Below, one piece after another: positions 1 through 7,963 of a stretch of 38,806 nt of DNA. The stretch lies in assembly GCF_020055635.1 (NCBI RefSeq), contig NZ_JAIPUT010000044.1, positions 1 through 38,806 of the forward strand. The letters run 5' to 3'. How positions within the stretch are numbered: position 1 is the stretch's first letter; every line of letters begins with the position of its first letter. The position numbers and the translations under genes were made by a program. Under the pieces are notes generated by a model. It saw only the letters and a program-made list of their open reading frames with translations. It did not search any database and had not been told where the DNA came from. Origin of the DNA: Marivita sp. (GTDB taxonomy: Bacteria; Pseudomonadota; Alphaproteobacteria; Rhodobacterales; Rhodobacteraceae).

Positions 1-164
1 CCATACTCCCCAGGCGCATCGCACCACCGCAAACCATTGCGATTGATGAAAATTATGCCACTCAGAACCCTTCGATCATCAACCCGGGGCTTGCCATGGC
101 TCTTGGGGAAAAACGGTTTCAGGCGCTCAATTTGCGCCTCGGTCAGCCAGTAAAGATTGCTCAT
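1..164 (-). mobile_element. IS5-family transposase, N-terminal part only (cut by window edge)
   Basis: Reading leftward from the ATG at 164-162, the frame gives MSNLYWLTEAQIERLKPFFP and continues through KSHGKPRVDDRRVLSG to WCDAPGEY. This is the typical N-terminus of an IS5-family (IS427-like) transposase, whose DDE nuclease moves the element. A ribosome binding site, AGGAGACC, sits just upstream of the ATG. Only 54 codons lie inside the window, so intactness cannot be judged. The sequence GGAGCCTGAATCACG at about 183-197 probably belongs to the terminal inverted repeat, but the other end of the element is not visible. It lies 184 bp beyond the 3' end of oiaX. Confident family call; element boundaries uncertain. 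Confidence 0.85.
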
Positions 165-347
165 AGATCAGGTCTCCTTGCGGAGCCTGAATCACGACAC
201 CGGACTGAAATCAATGGGTCTGGAGCCTAACTCGGGTGCCAGCTTTCAATTTTTCAGCACGACCGCTTGGCACTTGCAGAAAAGGTCCGCCCTCCGACCG
301 AAGGCTGTCGCTGATGGAGTGGTGCTCTGCCAGGGGCGTTTCCGGAC
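165..347. other. Spacer between IS5 element end and oiaX
   Basis: No convincing gene. The first 35 bases are probably the end of the IS5 element. The rest is the downstream region of oiaX, which runs towards it on the minus strand. Short open frames here have no recognisable product, and no hairpin with a T-run was seen. Confidence 0.5.
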
Positions 348-1601
348 CTATTTCCGCTTGAACGCAGTCAGTGCCGATGACAGCTCGGGGTTTTCCGTGG
401 CATGCGACTCTGCGGTGCAACCCAGCCGGTAGGCTTCCGCAGCCTGCCGCAAGGAGCGGATGCCGGCTGCGGGTCCGTCAGGATGGCTCATGATCCCCCC
501 ACCCGCACAGAACAGGAAGTCCTCGTTCCCGACGGCTTCAGCCGAGGGTGCAACTTGCCAGGCTGTCTGGCCGGAAGAAAAGACCGGGAGCGCGGTGAAA
601 GCAGGCCCCTCGTCGGAGATCCGCGCCTGGACCGCGCGTGCCGCCTCGGCCACGGTCTCGTCGCTTTCGGTGAACTTGTTGCCGATGCCGTTGACGTGAA
701 GATGGTCCGCTCCTGCGAGTCTCCAGAGTTTCTGCATCGCCGGAAAGGAAATTCCGATATGAGGGGATCGCGAGAGAAGACCCCAACCATTGCGATGACC
801 GTGCACCGGCAGCGGGCTGCGTTCACGCAGCGCACGAAGGCCCACGAGTCCGAGAGACTGAAGCGAGACCATTGCGCAGGTCGCGCCAAGCTTTTCGAGC
901 AGATCGAGTCTGCGGGACATCTCGTCGATTTCGCCCGTGATGTTGAAGGCGTACATCACCTTCTTTCCAGTTCGGTCCGCATGCGCGTTGAGGACCGCCA
1001 TCACCTCTTTTGCCCGGTCCTCCAGAGGGCAGGCGGGGCCGCTCGACTGAAGTTCGTCGTCCTTGATGAAATCGATACCTGCCTCGGCGAGGTCGCGTAC
1101 GAGGATCGCGGTTTCGGTGGCGGAGAGACCAACGCTCGGCTTGATGATCGAGCCGAACATGGGGCCTTCGGGTACGCCCATCAGGTCGCGCGTGCCGGCT
1201 ATTCCGAAGCGGGGTCCCGGATTGGCATCGATGACCTCTCTTGGCAGGTGAAGGTCGAGCAACCGGATGGCCGACAGTTCCGCCAACTCGAACAGGTTGC
1301 CAGCGACCGTGGCCAGGATATTCGGAAGCGATGGCCCCATTGTTGCGATCGGCCAAGAGATGGTGACCTGGCCGCGCTCGTACCGGTCTCCCTTTATCCG
1401 GCAGGGGAGCGAGGGTGCCGGCGACTCTCCGGTCACCACGCAGCCCTCGATCCGGGCGGCCGACCGGTCGCGCAGCTCATCCGTTTCGGCAGCGAGGCGG
1501 ACAAAAGTCCCTGTTGATTGCTCTCCCGCAAGCACTTCCGCCGCTTGCTGCACGCCGACAGGAGACTCGATATCGTATGTGGCCGTAATCCGGTCTGTCA
1601 T
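348..1601 (-). CDS. oiaX: RuBisCO-like protein, 3-oxo-isoapionate-4-phosphate decarboxylase
   Basis: Predicted last step of apiose breakdown: decarboxylation of 3-oxo-isoapionate 4-phosphate to L-erythrulose 1-phosphate plus CO2 in the cytoplasm. The protein (417 aa) keeps the RuBisCO large-subunit barrel: KPSVGL (K154), the carbamylated-lysine motif IDFIKDDE (K180, acidic pair at 181-183) and HGHRNGWG (from H267). Loop 6 carries HVNGIGNKF, not the GKLEG of true RuBisCO, so CO2 fixation is not expected. The ATG at 1601 overlaps the oiaK stop (ATGA, 4 bp), so the two are translationally coupled. The frame is open upstream of 1601, but that part lies inside oiaK. The exact substrate is inferred from the neighbours (apsD, apnL, apnO, oiaK), because RuBisCO-like proteins elsewhere do other chemistry, such as methionine salvage. 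Confidence 0.88.
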   Translation of the reverse strand: MTDRITATYDIESPVGVQQAAEVLAGEQSTGTFVRLAAETDELRDRSAARIEGCVVTGESPAPSLPCRIKGDRYERGQVTISWPIATMGPSLPNILATVAGNLFELAELSAIRLLDLHLPREVIDANPGPRFGIAGTRDLMGVPEGPMFGSIIKPSVGLSATETAILVRDLAEAGIDFIKDDELQSSGPACPLEDRAKEVMAVLNAHADRTGKKVMYAFNITGEIDEMSRRLDLLEKLGATCAMVSLQSLGLVGLRALRERSPLPVHGHRNGWGLLSRSPHIGISFPAMQKLWRLAGADHLHVNGIGNKFTESDETVAEAARAVQARISDEGPAFTALPVFSSGQTAWQVAPSAEAVGNEDFLFCAGGGIMSHPDGPAAGIRSLRQAAEAYRLGCTAESHATENPELSSALTAFKRK

Positions 1602-2992
1602 GTTGCTCGCGCTCCTCCGCCGTCTCGAACCCAGTTGAAGTAATCGGTGCTGCCCATCTGCCCCCCTTTCAGCGCCAACTGGAGGCCGTCCATCGGTCCG
1701 TCGGCATGGGCCCGGCATATCGGCGCTCCGGGGATCGTCGGCGCGAGAGCGGAGAGTGCATAAATCCCCAGCTCGGTACAGACATGCCCAGACGTGTCAC
1801 CCCCGGACACCACCACGCGCCGCAGATGTCGCGACTCGATCAGGCGTCGCAGGATGCGACCGAGCGCTTGGCCGATCCTGGCATTCACGTCGGATGCATC
1901 TCGTCCCGCGAGTTTCGCCTCAAGCCGTTTCACACCCGGATCATCCGGGCCGGCGGCGCTGTGGATCAGGGGCAAGGATCCCGTGTCGAGGACGTTCAAA
2001 GCTTTGTCGAGCGCGGCTTCCTCGGCCGCGGCGAGATCACCCGACGAACCGCAGGCCGCTAGGGCGTCGAAGCCTACCGATGTAAATCCGTCTTTGGTGG
2101 ACCATGCGATCTGATCTGCCGTGACCGGAGAAACGGAGCCCGACACGACGGCCATCTTCTCTACGCGACCAATGCTGCCGACGAGCTGCGGCGGTTCGAC
2201 AAGGCCCTCGTGGAGCCAATGCCTTACGAGGGCGTATTGTACGCCCTGAGAGCCGATGACAAAGCGGTTCAGCGTCCTTCCCTGCCACAGCAGTGCGCCC
2301 GCGGCGGCCTCTTCAGCCGGCCCGATCTGGTCGAGGGTAAAGGCTGCTGCACCGTCCGCCGCAGCAAGCCGTGCCGCCGCGTCTCTTATGTCCGCCAGTG
2401 CTTCGATGTCCAGGCAGTCGACTGCCAGTTCAGTTTGCGTGCCAATGTGTCGGGCAACATCCGCTTCTGCCATCGGGGTCACCGGATGACGGGACATCAC
2501 GGGGTGTCGGTCGAGCCGAAAGACCCCCTGCACGGTTCCGGCAAAAAGATTGCCGAAGGCTTGGTAGCGCCGCATTTCGGGGGCGGCCACGATGATCGGC
2601 ACGGAGCGCGGCGCGAAAGCCTTTACTCCGAGGTTCAGCGCCCGGCCGATCGATCCTGTCGACACAGACGAGTCCAGCGTCGAGCACACCTTGTAGTGGA
2701 CGAGTTCCGCACCGCTCTCGGCGAGCTTGCGAAACATGCGCGGCAGGTGCTCATCCATCCACTCGGGCGATTTGGTGCGGGCCATCGTTGCGATACCCAG
2801 TCCCGAGACGTCCTTGAACTGCGCCAGCTGGGCGTCCGTCGGCTCGGCCAGAAAGAGCACCGATTTCAGTCCGGCGAAGGCCAAGACCTCCATCGTCGCT
2901 GCGGCACCGGTGAAGTCATCACCGATCCAAGCCACGAGAGGCCGTCCCCGAGGTAAGGAGGACGCTGTATTTGCGCTGACCGCCTGCGTCAT
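1598..2992 (-). CDS. oiaK: 3-oxo-isoapionate kinase, DUF1537 four-carbon acid sugar kinase family
   Basis: Predicted to phosphorylate 3-oxo-isoapionate with ATP, making the substrate for OiaX. The 464-residue length and two motifs identify the family: IGDDFTGA (residues 23-30) near the N-terminus and VVSGGDTSGH near the C-terminus, part of the nucleotide-binding half. It is the first gene of the oiaK-oiaX pair and is divergent from the GntR regulator. The start is uncertain. The ATG at 2992 has no clear ribosome binding site, and a likely operator begins almost immediately before it. A GTG at 2935 (codon 20), nine bases after GGGGA, would also leave the IGDDFTGA motif near the start, as is usual in the family. 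Without the context one could only say acid-sugar kinase (erythronate, threonate or related). Confidence 0.85.
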   Translation of the reverse strand: MTQAVSANTASSLPRGRPLVAWIGDDFTGAAATMEVLAFAGLKSVLFLAEPTDAQLAQFKDVSGLGIATMARTKSPEWMDEHLPRMFRKLAESGAELVHYKVCSTLDSSVSTGSIGRALNLGVKAFAPRSVPIIVAAPEMRRYQAFGNLFAGTVQGVFRLDRHPVMSRHPVTPMAEADVARHIGTQTELAVDCLDIEALADIRDAAARLAAADGAAAFTLDQIGPAEEAAAGALLWQGRTLNRFVIGSQGVQYALVRHWLHEGLVEPPQLVGSIGRVEKMAVVSGSVSPVTADQIAWSTKDGFTSVGFDALAACGSSGDLAAAEEAALDKALNVLDTGSLPLIHSAAGPDDPGVKRLEAKLAGRDASDVNARIGQALGRILRRLIESRHLRRVVVSGGDTSGHVCTELGIYALSALAPTIPGAPICRAHADGPMDGLQLALKGGQMGSTDYFNWVRDGGGARAT

Positions 2993-3014
2993 ATATTATC
3001 TCACTATACCAGTT
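2993..3014. promoter_or_regulatory. Candidate operator for the apiose regulator, oiaK side
   Basis: Read on the minus strand, TGGTAT (3011-3006) is followed by six bases and then ATAAT (2999-2995), with AAC before it. The same arrangement, 17 of 22 positions identical by eye, occurs at 7710-7731 in front of apnO. TATAGT (3008-3003) inside it could be the -10 box of oiaK. It lies in the divergent gap between oiaK and the FadR/FCD regulator gene, where such regulators usually bind. Binding is inferred. Confidence 0.55.
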
Positions 3015-3079
3015 GCAGGAAATATCGCCCGCAAGTTTTGCGCTCGATGCGGCCCCGAACTCAACGGAGACTTCACCCC

Positions 3080-3802
3080 GTGATCGACACGCCCCAAGTC
3101 GCCCAAGACCGGATTGTCAGGCGTAAACTCTCCGATGAGGTCTTCGACCGGTTGCGCACCATGATCCTGAACGGTGAGCTCAAGCCGGGCGACCCGGTGC
3201 CGGCCGAACGCGATCTCATGACACGCTTCGGAGTCGGCCGACCCGCAGTCCGAGAAGCCCTGCAGACGATGCATACGATTGGCCTCATCACTATATCTCA
3301 TGGAGAGCGAAGCCGCGTGAATGAGATCAGCCCGACCACGGCCTTCACGCAGGTCGATGCCATCGCCCAATTCCTGCTTACGGCCGCGCCGGAAAACCTC
3401 GATCATCTCAAGGAAGCCCGAAAAATGTTCGAGGTGGGGCTCATCAAGATTGCGGCCGAAAAGCGCGCTGAGGAAGATCTCGAAGATCTGCGCATGCTCC
3501 TCGTGGAGCAACGCAAGGAACTCGGCAACGCGCAGGACTTCATTCGCGGCGACATCGCCTTTCACAGCAAGATCGCCTCGATTGCCGGCAACCCGATCAT
3601 CACGGCCATGGCTGAAGCAATGCTGAAGTGGATCTTCCACTATCACACTTCGCTCCTGCATTGGTCGGGCCGTGAGGATATCACACTCGAGGAGCACGAA
3701 AGGATCATCGAGGCGATCGCTGCACGGGACCCCTCGGCGGCCGCAGGCATGATGGAAGTTCACCTGGATCGCTCCGCAGCCAATTACCGTCATCATCCCT
3801 GA
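3080..3802 (+). CDS. FadR-family (GntR/FCD) transcriptional regulator of the apiose genes
   Basis: A winged-helix DNA-binding domain (residues about 15-75, with PAERDLMTRFGVGRPAVREA) is followed by an all-helical FCD ligand domain. FCD metal ligands are present: D-x3-H in DIAFH, the H of EHERIIEAI and the H of EVHL, so the effector probably binds next to a metal. I chose the GTG at 3080 because GGAG (3066-3069) lies ten bases upstream. TTG 3038 and ATG 3047 are alternatives that would add residues outside the domain. It is divergent from oiaK, and its last 10 bp overlap the end of apnL, which converges on it. By position it should control oiaKX and apnO-apsD-apnL, probably sensing a pathway intermediate. 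The effector is unknown. Confidence 0.85.
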   Translation: MIDTPQVAQDRIVRRKLSDEVFDRLRTMILNGELKPGDPVPAERDLMTRFGVGRPAVREALQTMHTIGLITISHGERSRVNEISPTTAFTQVDAIAQFLLTAAPENLDHLKEARKMFEVGLIKIAAEKRAEEDLEDLRMLLVEQRKELGNAQDFIRGDIAFHSKIASIAGNPIITAMAEAMLKWIFHYHTSLLHWSGREDITLEEHERIIEAIAARDPSAAAGMMEVHLDRSAANYRHHP

Positions 3803-5580
3803 GACCCGGAGAACGGATGTTCGGCGATTGCATAGGGTCCAAGCCGTATCTCCTCGCCGTTATCGATTTCAATCTTGATCTCGCCATCAGTAAGGTTCGC
3901 CAACAGCAGAGTTTTTTCGACTACAAGCGCCGCGGCCGTTTCAGGCTGAGATACGGACACGTCGCGTACCGTCTGCCCGGCCAGGCGCGACAGACGCGAC
4001 AAGAGATCGCCAAGCGGCGTCAGAATACCGTCTTTGCAAACACCTCGCGGCCCTGACCCCGACGCCGGGGTCCAGACCTCGATCCCGAAAGGCGCTATTT
4101 GCGCAAGATAGCCAAGCGTGAATGCCGCGCCGAATTGGGCAAAGTGCCGAGGATCGGAGTTCGCCATACAGAGTCTCTGGTCCTCGGGATTGTCAATCGT
4201 CCGAGAGCCGTAGGGGTTCTGCCGCATGGGAATCGAGGACAGTCCCAATCGGTAGGGTTTCCCGCCGGCGATCGCTTGGCCGGATTTGAGAATCCACGGC
4301 AAGGCGGTCAGGGTCTGCATGACACTTCTGTCATCAGCCGCGTGCACGATGGGGTTGGTTCCATGGGCCACGAAGTCGAGCATCGCGACCGGCGGCCTCT
4401 TCCTGTTGAACTCGGTAAAATACGAAAGCATCCCACCGCCGCGAGGAATGTCGGGGAAAGCGCGTGCCGCCGCCGCATGGACGTTCTCAAGCGGTGGGCA
4501 GTCCGGCCAGGTACTGCCGGGCGGCGTCGATTGCCGGTCAACCGAAGGACAGACAAACAAGGAGGCGATCGGCAGCGTCGCCGCCCGGACCTGTGCGGCC
4601 AGCTCTGCAAATTCCGCGTCGAGGTCACCGTCGCATCGTGCAGCGTATTCGAGGTCGACAGCGAGGGTCAGTCGGGTCTGCAACCGGGCAAATGGGACGA
4701 GGTCCGTGTCTCCCGTCTCGGGGTCGAGATGTGCCGTGATCCGCTGCGGAGCGATGCTCTCGAGGGGCGCCAGATCGCTCAGCGCCTCACGAGCCTCGGC
4801 GGGTGTCATCACCAGTGCGAGTTCCGGGATGCGGCATCCGTTCAGGGCACCAATCGAAAGCTTGACCTCGTCCTGGGCGGAGGTCCGCTGTCCTTTTCCG
4901 CTGAAACTCAGCGACACGCTCTGCTGCAAGGGTTCCCCGTCACGCAGACGATAGGGCCAGGGCCGGGCGAGTGGCCGGTTATAGGTCTTGAACGATGCGT
5001 CGGACCATTGCCGCTGGTCCTCCATCTCGAAAACATCGCCATTCAACGTGCAGCAAGTGATTATGCCGGACTGCTCATGGGTCAGACTACGGATATCCTT
5101 GAACGGCTGCCACGGTTCGATCCGATCCGGCAGATTGCTTTCCTCGGTCGTCCCATCGGAATACTGGACCGTCAGTCGGCAGGCCGATGCGGCGATCGGA
5201 TGCAGGACGGTAAAACCGGCCCGATTTGTTTCGAAATCGCCGTCGGATCGGGCCGTCGCGTGTACTTCCAGGCGATCATGCGAGGCCGTGACCACCAGGC
5301 TTGCTCGAAGTCGAGCATCCCCGTTCACGAATTCGGCAGTCCAGGCGAGGGTCAGGCCGCCTGCGATCTCTTCTTTCGTCACCACACCCAGTCGAGGTGC
5401 GATGGTGCCCCAGTCCCGGTCGCGGACCGGGAAAGTGACAGCACGGATCACTTCGATTTTGTCGAAACGGATGTCATGCAGCCCGCCATCGAGCAGCTCG
5501 AAACTCAATCGACCCGTGTTGAACCGCTGTGCCTGTGGCCGGAACGCCTCGGTGCCGAATAGCGGGATCAGATCACCCAT
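3793..5580 (-). CDS. apnL: D-apionolactonase
   Basis: Predicted to open D-apionolactone to D-apionate, the second step of oxidative apiose breakdown. The protein is 595 residues, has no signal peptide (MGDLIPLFGTEAFRPQ) and should be cytoplasmic. I see no short catalytic motif that I can name with certainty. The assignment rests on length, overall character and its place between apsD and the regulator in an otherwise complete apiose locus. The ATG at 5580 follows the apsD stop by 3 bases, with GAGGAG inside the end of apsD as ribosome binding site, so the two are coupled. The 3' end overlaps the convergent regulator gene by 10 bp. Confidence 0.78.
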   Translation of the reverse strand: MGDLIPLFGTEAFRPQAQRFNTGRLSFELLDGGLHDIRFDKIEVIRAVTFPVRDRDWGTIAPRLGVVTKEEIAGGLTLAWTAEFVNGDARLRASLVVTASHDRLEVHATARSDGDFETNRAGFTVLHPIAASACRLTVQYSDGTTEESNLPDRIEPWQPFKDIRSLTHEQSGIITCCTLNGDVFEMEDQRQWSDASFKTYNRPLARPWPYRLRDGEPLQQSVSLSFSGKGQRTSAQDEVKLSIGALNGCRIPELALVMTPAEAREALSDLAPLESIAPQRITAHLDPETGDTDLVPFARLQTRLTLAVDLEYAARCDGDLDAEFAELAAQVRAATLPIASLFVCPSVDRQSTPPGSTWPDCPPLENVHAAAARAFPDIPRGGGMLSYFTEFNRKRPPVAMLDFVAHGTNPIVHAADDRSVMQTLTALPWILKSGQAIAGGKPYRLGLSSIPMRQNPYGSRTIDNPEDQRLCMANSDPRHFAQFGAAFTLGYLAQIAPFGIEVWTPASGSGPRGVCKDGILTPLGDLLSRLSRLAGQTVRDVSVSQPETAAALVVEKTLLLANLTDGEIKIEIDNGEEIRLGPYAIAEHPFSGSQG

Positions 5581-5583
5581 CGC

Positions 5584-6615
5584 TCAAAGCTCCTCGGGCG
5601 TGATGGTCCTTGCTTCGGCGGCGGAGAGATAGGCGGCCTCGACCAGCGCCAGCGTCCGGAGATTGTCGGCCCCGGAAGTTTCGGGAATTCGGCCCTGGCG
5701 AAGGCAATCCGCGAAGTGCCGCTGAATGGTCACAACGCTCTCCTGGATGTTGTGCCAAGGCTTTTCTGCCCAAGGATCGAGTCGCGGGGCGACGTCAATG
5801 ACGTCTTTACCTCCGGCACTCTGGATCGTCAGCCGGTAGCCCGCATCGAGCCGCAGCGTGCCCGTCTCGCCGTCGATCTCGAGCAGGGTCTCGGGGAAGG
5901 TTTCAGGCTGCCTTCGCGTGGCATAGGAGCAGTCGACGACGCTCGTCGCGCCGCTGTCATGCGTCAGAAGAATCGTTGCCACGTCCTCACCCCGGATTTT
6001 CGGGTTCACGCGCTGGATCGAAGCCGAGAGGGTCCTGACTTCGCCCATGATGGCCCGGGTTACGTCGAGGACGTGGATCCCGAGGTCCTGAATGATGAAG
6101 CGCTCATCCGTCGCCAAGTAGGGCTGGCCGGAATATACATCGTAGCCAGAACGGAAACTTGCCCGGCAGAAGAACGGCGACCCGATCTTGCCCGTCCGCA
6201 CCGCATCGATGGCGGCGCGAAGCCCGGACTGCCAGCGAAAGTTTTCATGCACCATGAAAACGCGGCCCGCCTCCTCGACAGCGGCATTCATGGCGCGGGC
6301 ATCTTGCATCGTTTCGGCAAGAGGCTTCTGGCAGATGACGTGAAGGCCCTGCCGGGCCGCGAGTTCTACGAGCGCGCGATGAGATGGCACCGTCGTGGCG
6401 ATGTCCACGAAATCGAGCTTCTCCGCGGCAAGCATCTCGGCCGCATCGGCATAGCGGGCGGCAACGTCGAATCTGTCGCCGATCTCGGTCAATCGTGCCG
6501 GATCGCGATCGCAGATTGCGACGATCTCCACGCGGTCGACCTCTTGCCAGCCGTGCATCTGGTTCACCGCGAAGAACCCGCAGCCAATCAGCCCGCCTTT
6601 TAGCACTTCATTCAT
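5584..6615 (-). CDS. apsD: D-apiose dehydrogenase, Gfo/Idh/MocA family
   Basis: Predicted first step of the pathway: NAD-dependent oxidation of D-apiose to apionolactone. The 343-residue protein starts with a Rossmann fold (GGLIGCGFFAVNQ) and carries CQKPLA, the family's EKP-type motif with the cofactor-contacting lysine. The acid/base histidine is likely in QDLGIHVLDV. The ATG at 6615 lies eight bases after a perfect AGGAGG; a TTG one codon earlier is less likely. It is followed directly by apnL. The gap of 239 bp to apnO upstream contains an 11-bp inverted repeat, so apsD-apnL may have its own control. The family has many substrates; apiose is assigned from the neighbours. Confidence 0.85.
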   Translation of the reverse strand: MNEVLKGGLIGCGFFAVNQMHGWQEVDRVEIVAICDRDPARLTEIGDRFDVAARYADAAEMLAAEKLDFVDIATTVPSHRALVELAARQGLHVICQKPLAETMQDARAMNAAVEEAGRVFMVHENFRWQSGLRAAIDAVRTGKIGSPFFCRASFRSGYDVYSGQPYLATDERFIIQDLGIHVLDVTRAIMGEVRTLSASIQRVNPKIRGEDVATILLTHDSGATSVVDCSYATRRQPETFPETLLEIDGETGTLRLDAGYRLTIQSAGGKDVIDVAPRLDPWAEKPWHNIQESVVTIQRHFADCLRQGRIPETSGADNLRTLALVEAAYLSAAEARTITPEEL

Positions 6616-6729
6616 CAAGATGTCCTCCTGTCTGCTGCAACATGCCTGTCTTTATGCTGCTCACCGAGAGCCGCATCGACGACCAATTCGAATTCCCGCC
6701 AGCGCGGTAAAATTCTTGTCGCTTCTGGA

Positions 6730-6767
6730 CACGGGATCCGCATATCCAGGGGATCTCGGATCCCGTG
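6730..6767. repeat. Perfect 11-bp inverted repeat between apnO and apsD
   Basis: CACGGGATCCG (6730-6740) and CGGATCCCGTG (6757-6767) are perfect inverted copies separated by 16 bases. There is no T-run after the repeat on either strand, so it is not a standard terminator. It could be an operator for a second regulator of apsD-apnL, or an RNA hairpin that protects or attenuates the apnO-apsD transcript. The rest of 6616-6854 shows no gene. Confidence 0.55.
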
Positions 6768-6854
6768 ACTCAAAGACGATCTGCGCTGCTTCGTCCGGCT
6801 CCGGCGTCTGTGCTGTTGCCAGAGCGCTGACGGTTCGGCTTGATTTCGCGCGTG

Positions 6855-7682
6855 TCAGGTAATCCGCTGAATGCTTGCGGCGATTTCGTCGGGTTCGAAC
6901 ACCCGCTTCCAGTCCTCCTTCATCAGGACGGGCTTTCCGAACTCGATGGCCTTGTTGCAAGCGGCGGAGAATACACCGTCGATCTCGTCGAAGATGACTG
7001 CGCCCAATATGTTCAGATGACCAAGCAGAAAGTCGCGCGCAGCCTCTTTCGGCACTCCGCGGGCGACAACTTCGTCCATTGCTTCCCGCATGACATCGAG
7101 AAGCGACGCGCAGACCGTTTCGGAAAGACCCGGCTCGAGCAACGCCATCTGTTCGACCGTGACCCGATGAGACCGGAAGACCGGGGCATAAATGGCACGG
7201 CCGACCTTGTCGCCCAGAGCGTAATGCTCTTCAGGACCCTGCATCAGCGCGTTCACGATGGCCTGTTTCGCCGCAATTCCGCCGAAGTGGTCACGCCTGC
7301 CTTCCGCGGTTTCTTCGTTGTTGAAGATCGGAGGATGGCAGGGATGGGACACGAAATAAGTCACGTCCTGACGTTTCGGCAAGTGTCCGGCGAAGGGACC
7401 CGCAGCGTCGAGGCAGACGACCATCGCGCCGCTTTCCACTTGGTCGATTATCTGGTGAGAGACCGCTTTTATGGCGGTGTCTGGCACGGCAAGGACCACA
7501 ACCTCAGCTCCAACGAGAGCATCTTCGGTATCTACGCATTCGGCCCCGACGGCGTGTCTCAGCCGCTGCTGCCCCTCCTGCGATATCTCGACATGCGCCA
7601 CATCAAAGTCCGTCTTCGCAAGGTTGCGAGACAGGCGAACGCCCATTTTGCCGCCTGCTCCGAACAAAGCCAGCTTGGTCAC
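6855..7682 (-). CDS. apnO: D-apionate oxidoisomerase
   Basis: Predicted to oxidise and rearrange D-apionate to 3-oxo-isoapionate, using NAD. The protein (275 aa) opens with a Rossmann motif (KLALFGAGGKMG) and has the overall form of a 6-phosphogluconate/beta-hydroxyacid dehydrogenase-like enzyme, with HPCHPPIFNN in the middle and a helical C-terminal half. I chose the GTG at 7682 because AGGAGG lies seven bases upstream and the Rossmann strand then begins at residue 3. The ATG at 7700 would place that ribosome binding site inside the gene. It is the first gene of the apnO-apsD-apnL run, and the candidate operator at 7710-7731 lies just upstream. Confidence 0.85.
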   Translation of the reverse strand: MTKLALFGAGGKMGVRLSRNLAKTDFDVAHVEISQEGQQRLRHAVGAECVDTEDALVGAEVVVLAVPDTAIKAVSHQIIDQVESGAMVVCLDAAGPFAGHLPKRQDVTYFVSHPCHPPIFNNEETAEGRRDHFGGIAAKQAIVNALMQGPEEHYALGDKVGRAIYAPVFRSHRVTVEQMALLEPGLSETVCASLLDVMREAMDEVVARGVPKEAARDFLLGHLNILGAVIFDEIDGVFSAACNKAIEFGKPVLMKEDWKRVFEPDEIAASIQRIT

Positions 7683-7709
7683 CTCGCGCCCTCCTGTCAT
7701 TCTCTCATT

Positions 7710-7731
7710 AACTGGTATGATCTGATAATGT
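7710..7731. promoter_or_regulatory. Candidate operator for the apiose regulator, apnO side
   Basis: TGGTAT (7713-7718), six bases, then ATAAT (7725-7729), preceded by AAC. This matches the site in front of oiaK at 17 of 22 positions, counted by eye. It lies 28 bases upstream of the apnO GTG. Its orientation relative to the gene is opposite to the oiaK copy, which is acceptable for an imperfect palindrome read by a dimer. Confidence 0.55.
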
Positions 7732-7898
7732 TATGAACACTGTGTCAAGCGGAGATCCCGGCGCTTGTCATGTTGCGCGGGTTTGCACAGTTCGAACGCT
7801 TGCCGCGGCGTGCCGCGAGGAAGCCGAACCAATGACGCGGCCCTGCGGCATTGATCGTAACCGGGAGGGTCGCAAGCCGCAGGGCGGGGGATCTCATA

Positions 7899-7924
7899 GG
7901 AACTTACGACGCGGCAAGGGAGTT
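7899..7924 (+). promoter_or_regulatory. Possible EcfG-type (general stress) promoter for the receiver gene
   Basis: GGAAC (7899-7903) is followed after 17 bases by AGTT (7921-7924). The general-stress sigma factor of alphaproteobacteria prefers GGAAC-N16/17-CGTT, so one base deviates. HWE kinases and lone receivers often belong to that stress network, which makes the match plausible but weak. Confidence 0.3.
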
Positions 7925-7926
7925 GC

Positions 7927-7940
7927 ATGTCATATGACAT
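7927..7940. promoter_or_regulatory. Perfect 14-bp palindrome upstream of the receiver gene
   Basis: ATGTCATATGACAT is a perfect palindrome between the possible promoter and the ribosome binding site (GGGAAGGGG, 7952-7960) of the receiver gene. It may be an operator. The ATG inside it (7934) is also an in-frame alternative start. Confidence 0.45.
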
Positions 7941-7963
7941 CGGCGTTTGCCGGGAAGGGGTTC

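Noticed and set aside
4099-5562. A 487-codon plus-strand frame opposite apnL
   Set aside because: Shadow of apnL: no domain, no ribosome binding site, and composition typical of antisense frames in high-GC DNA.
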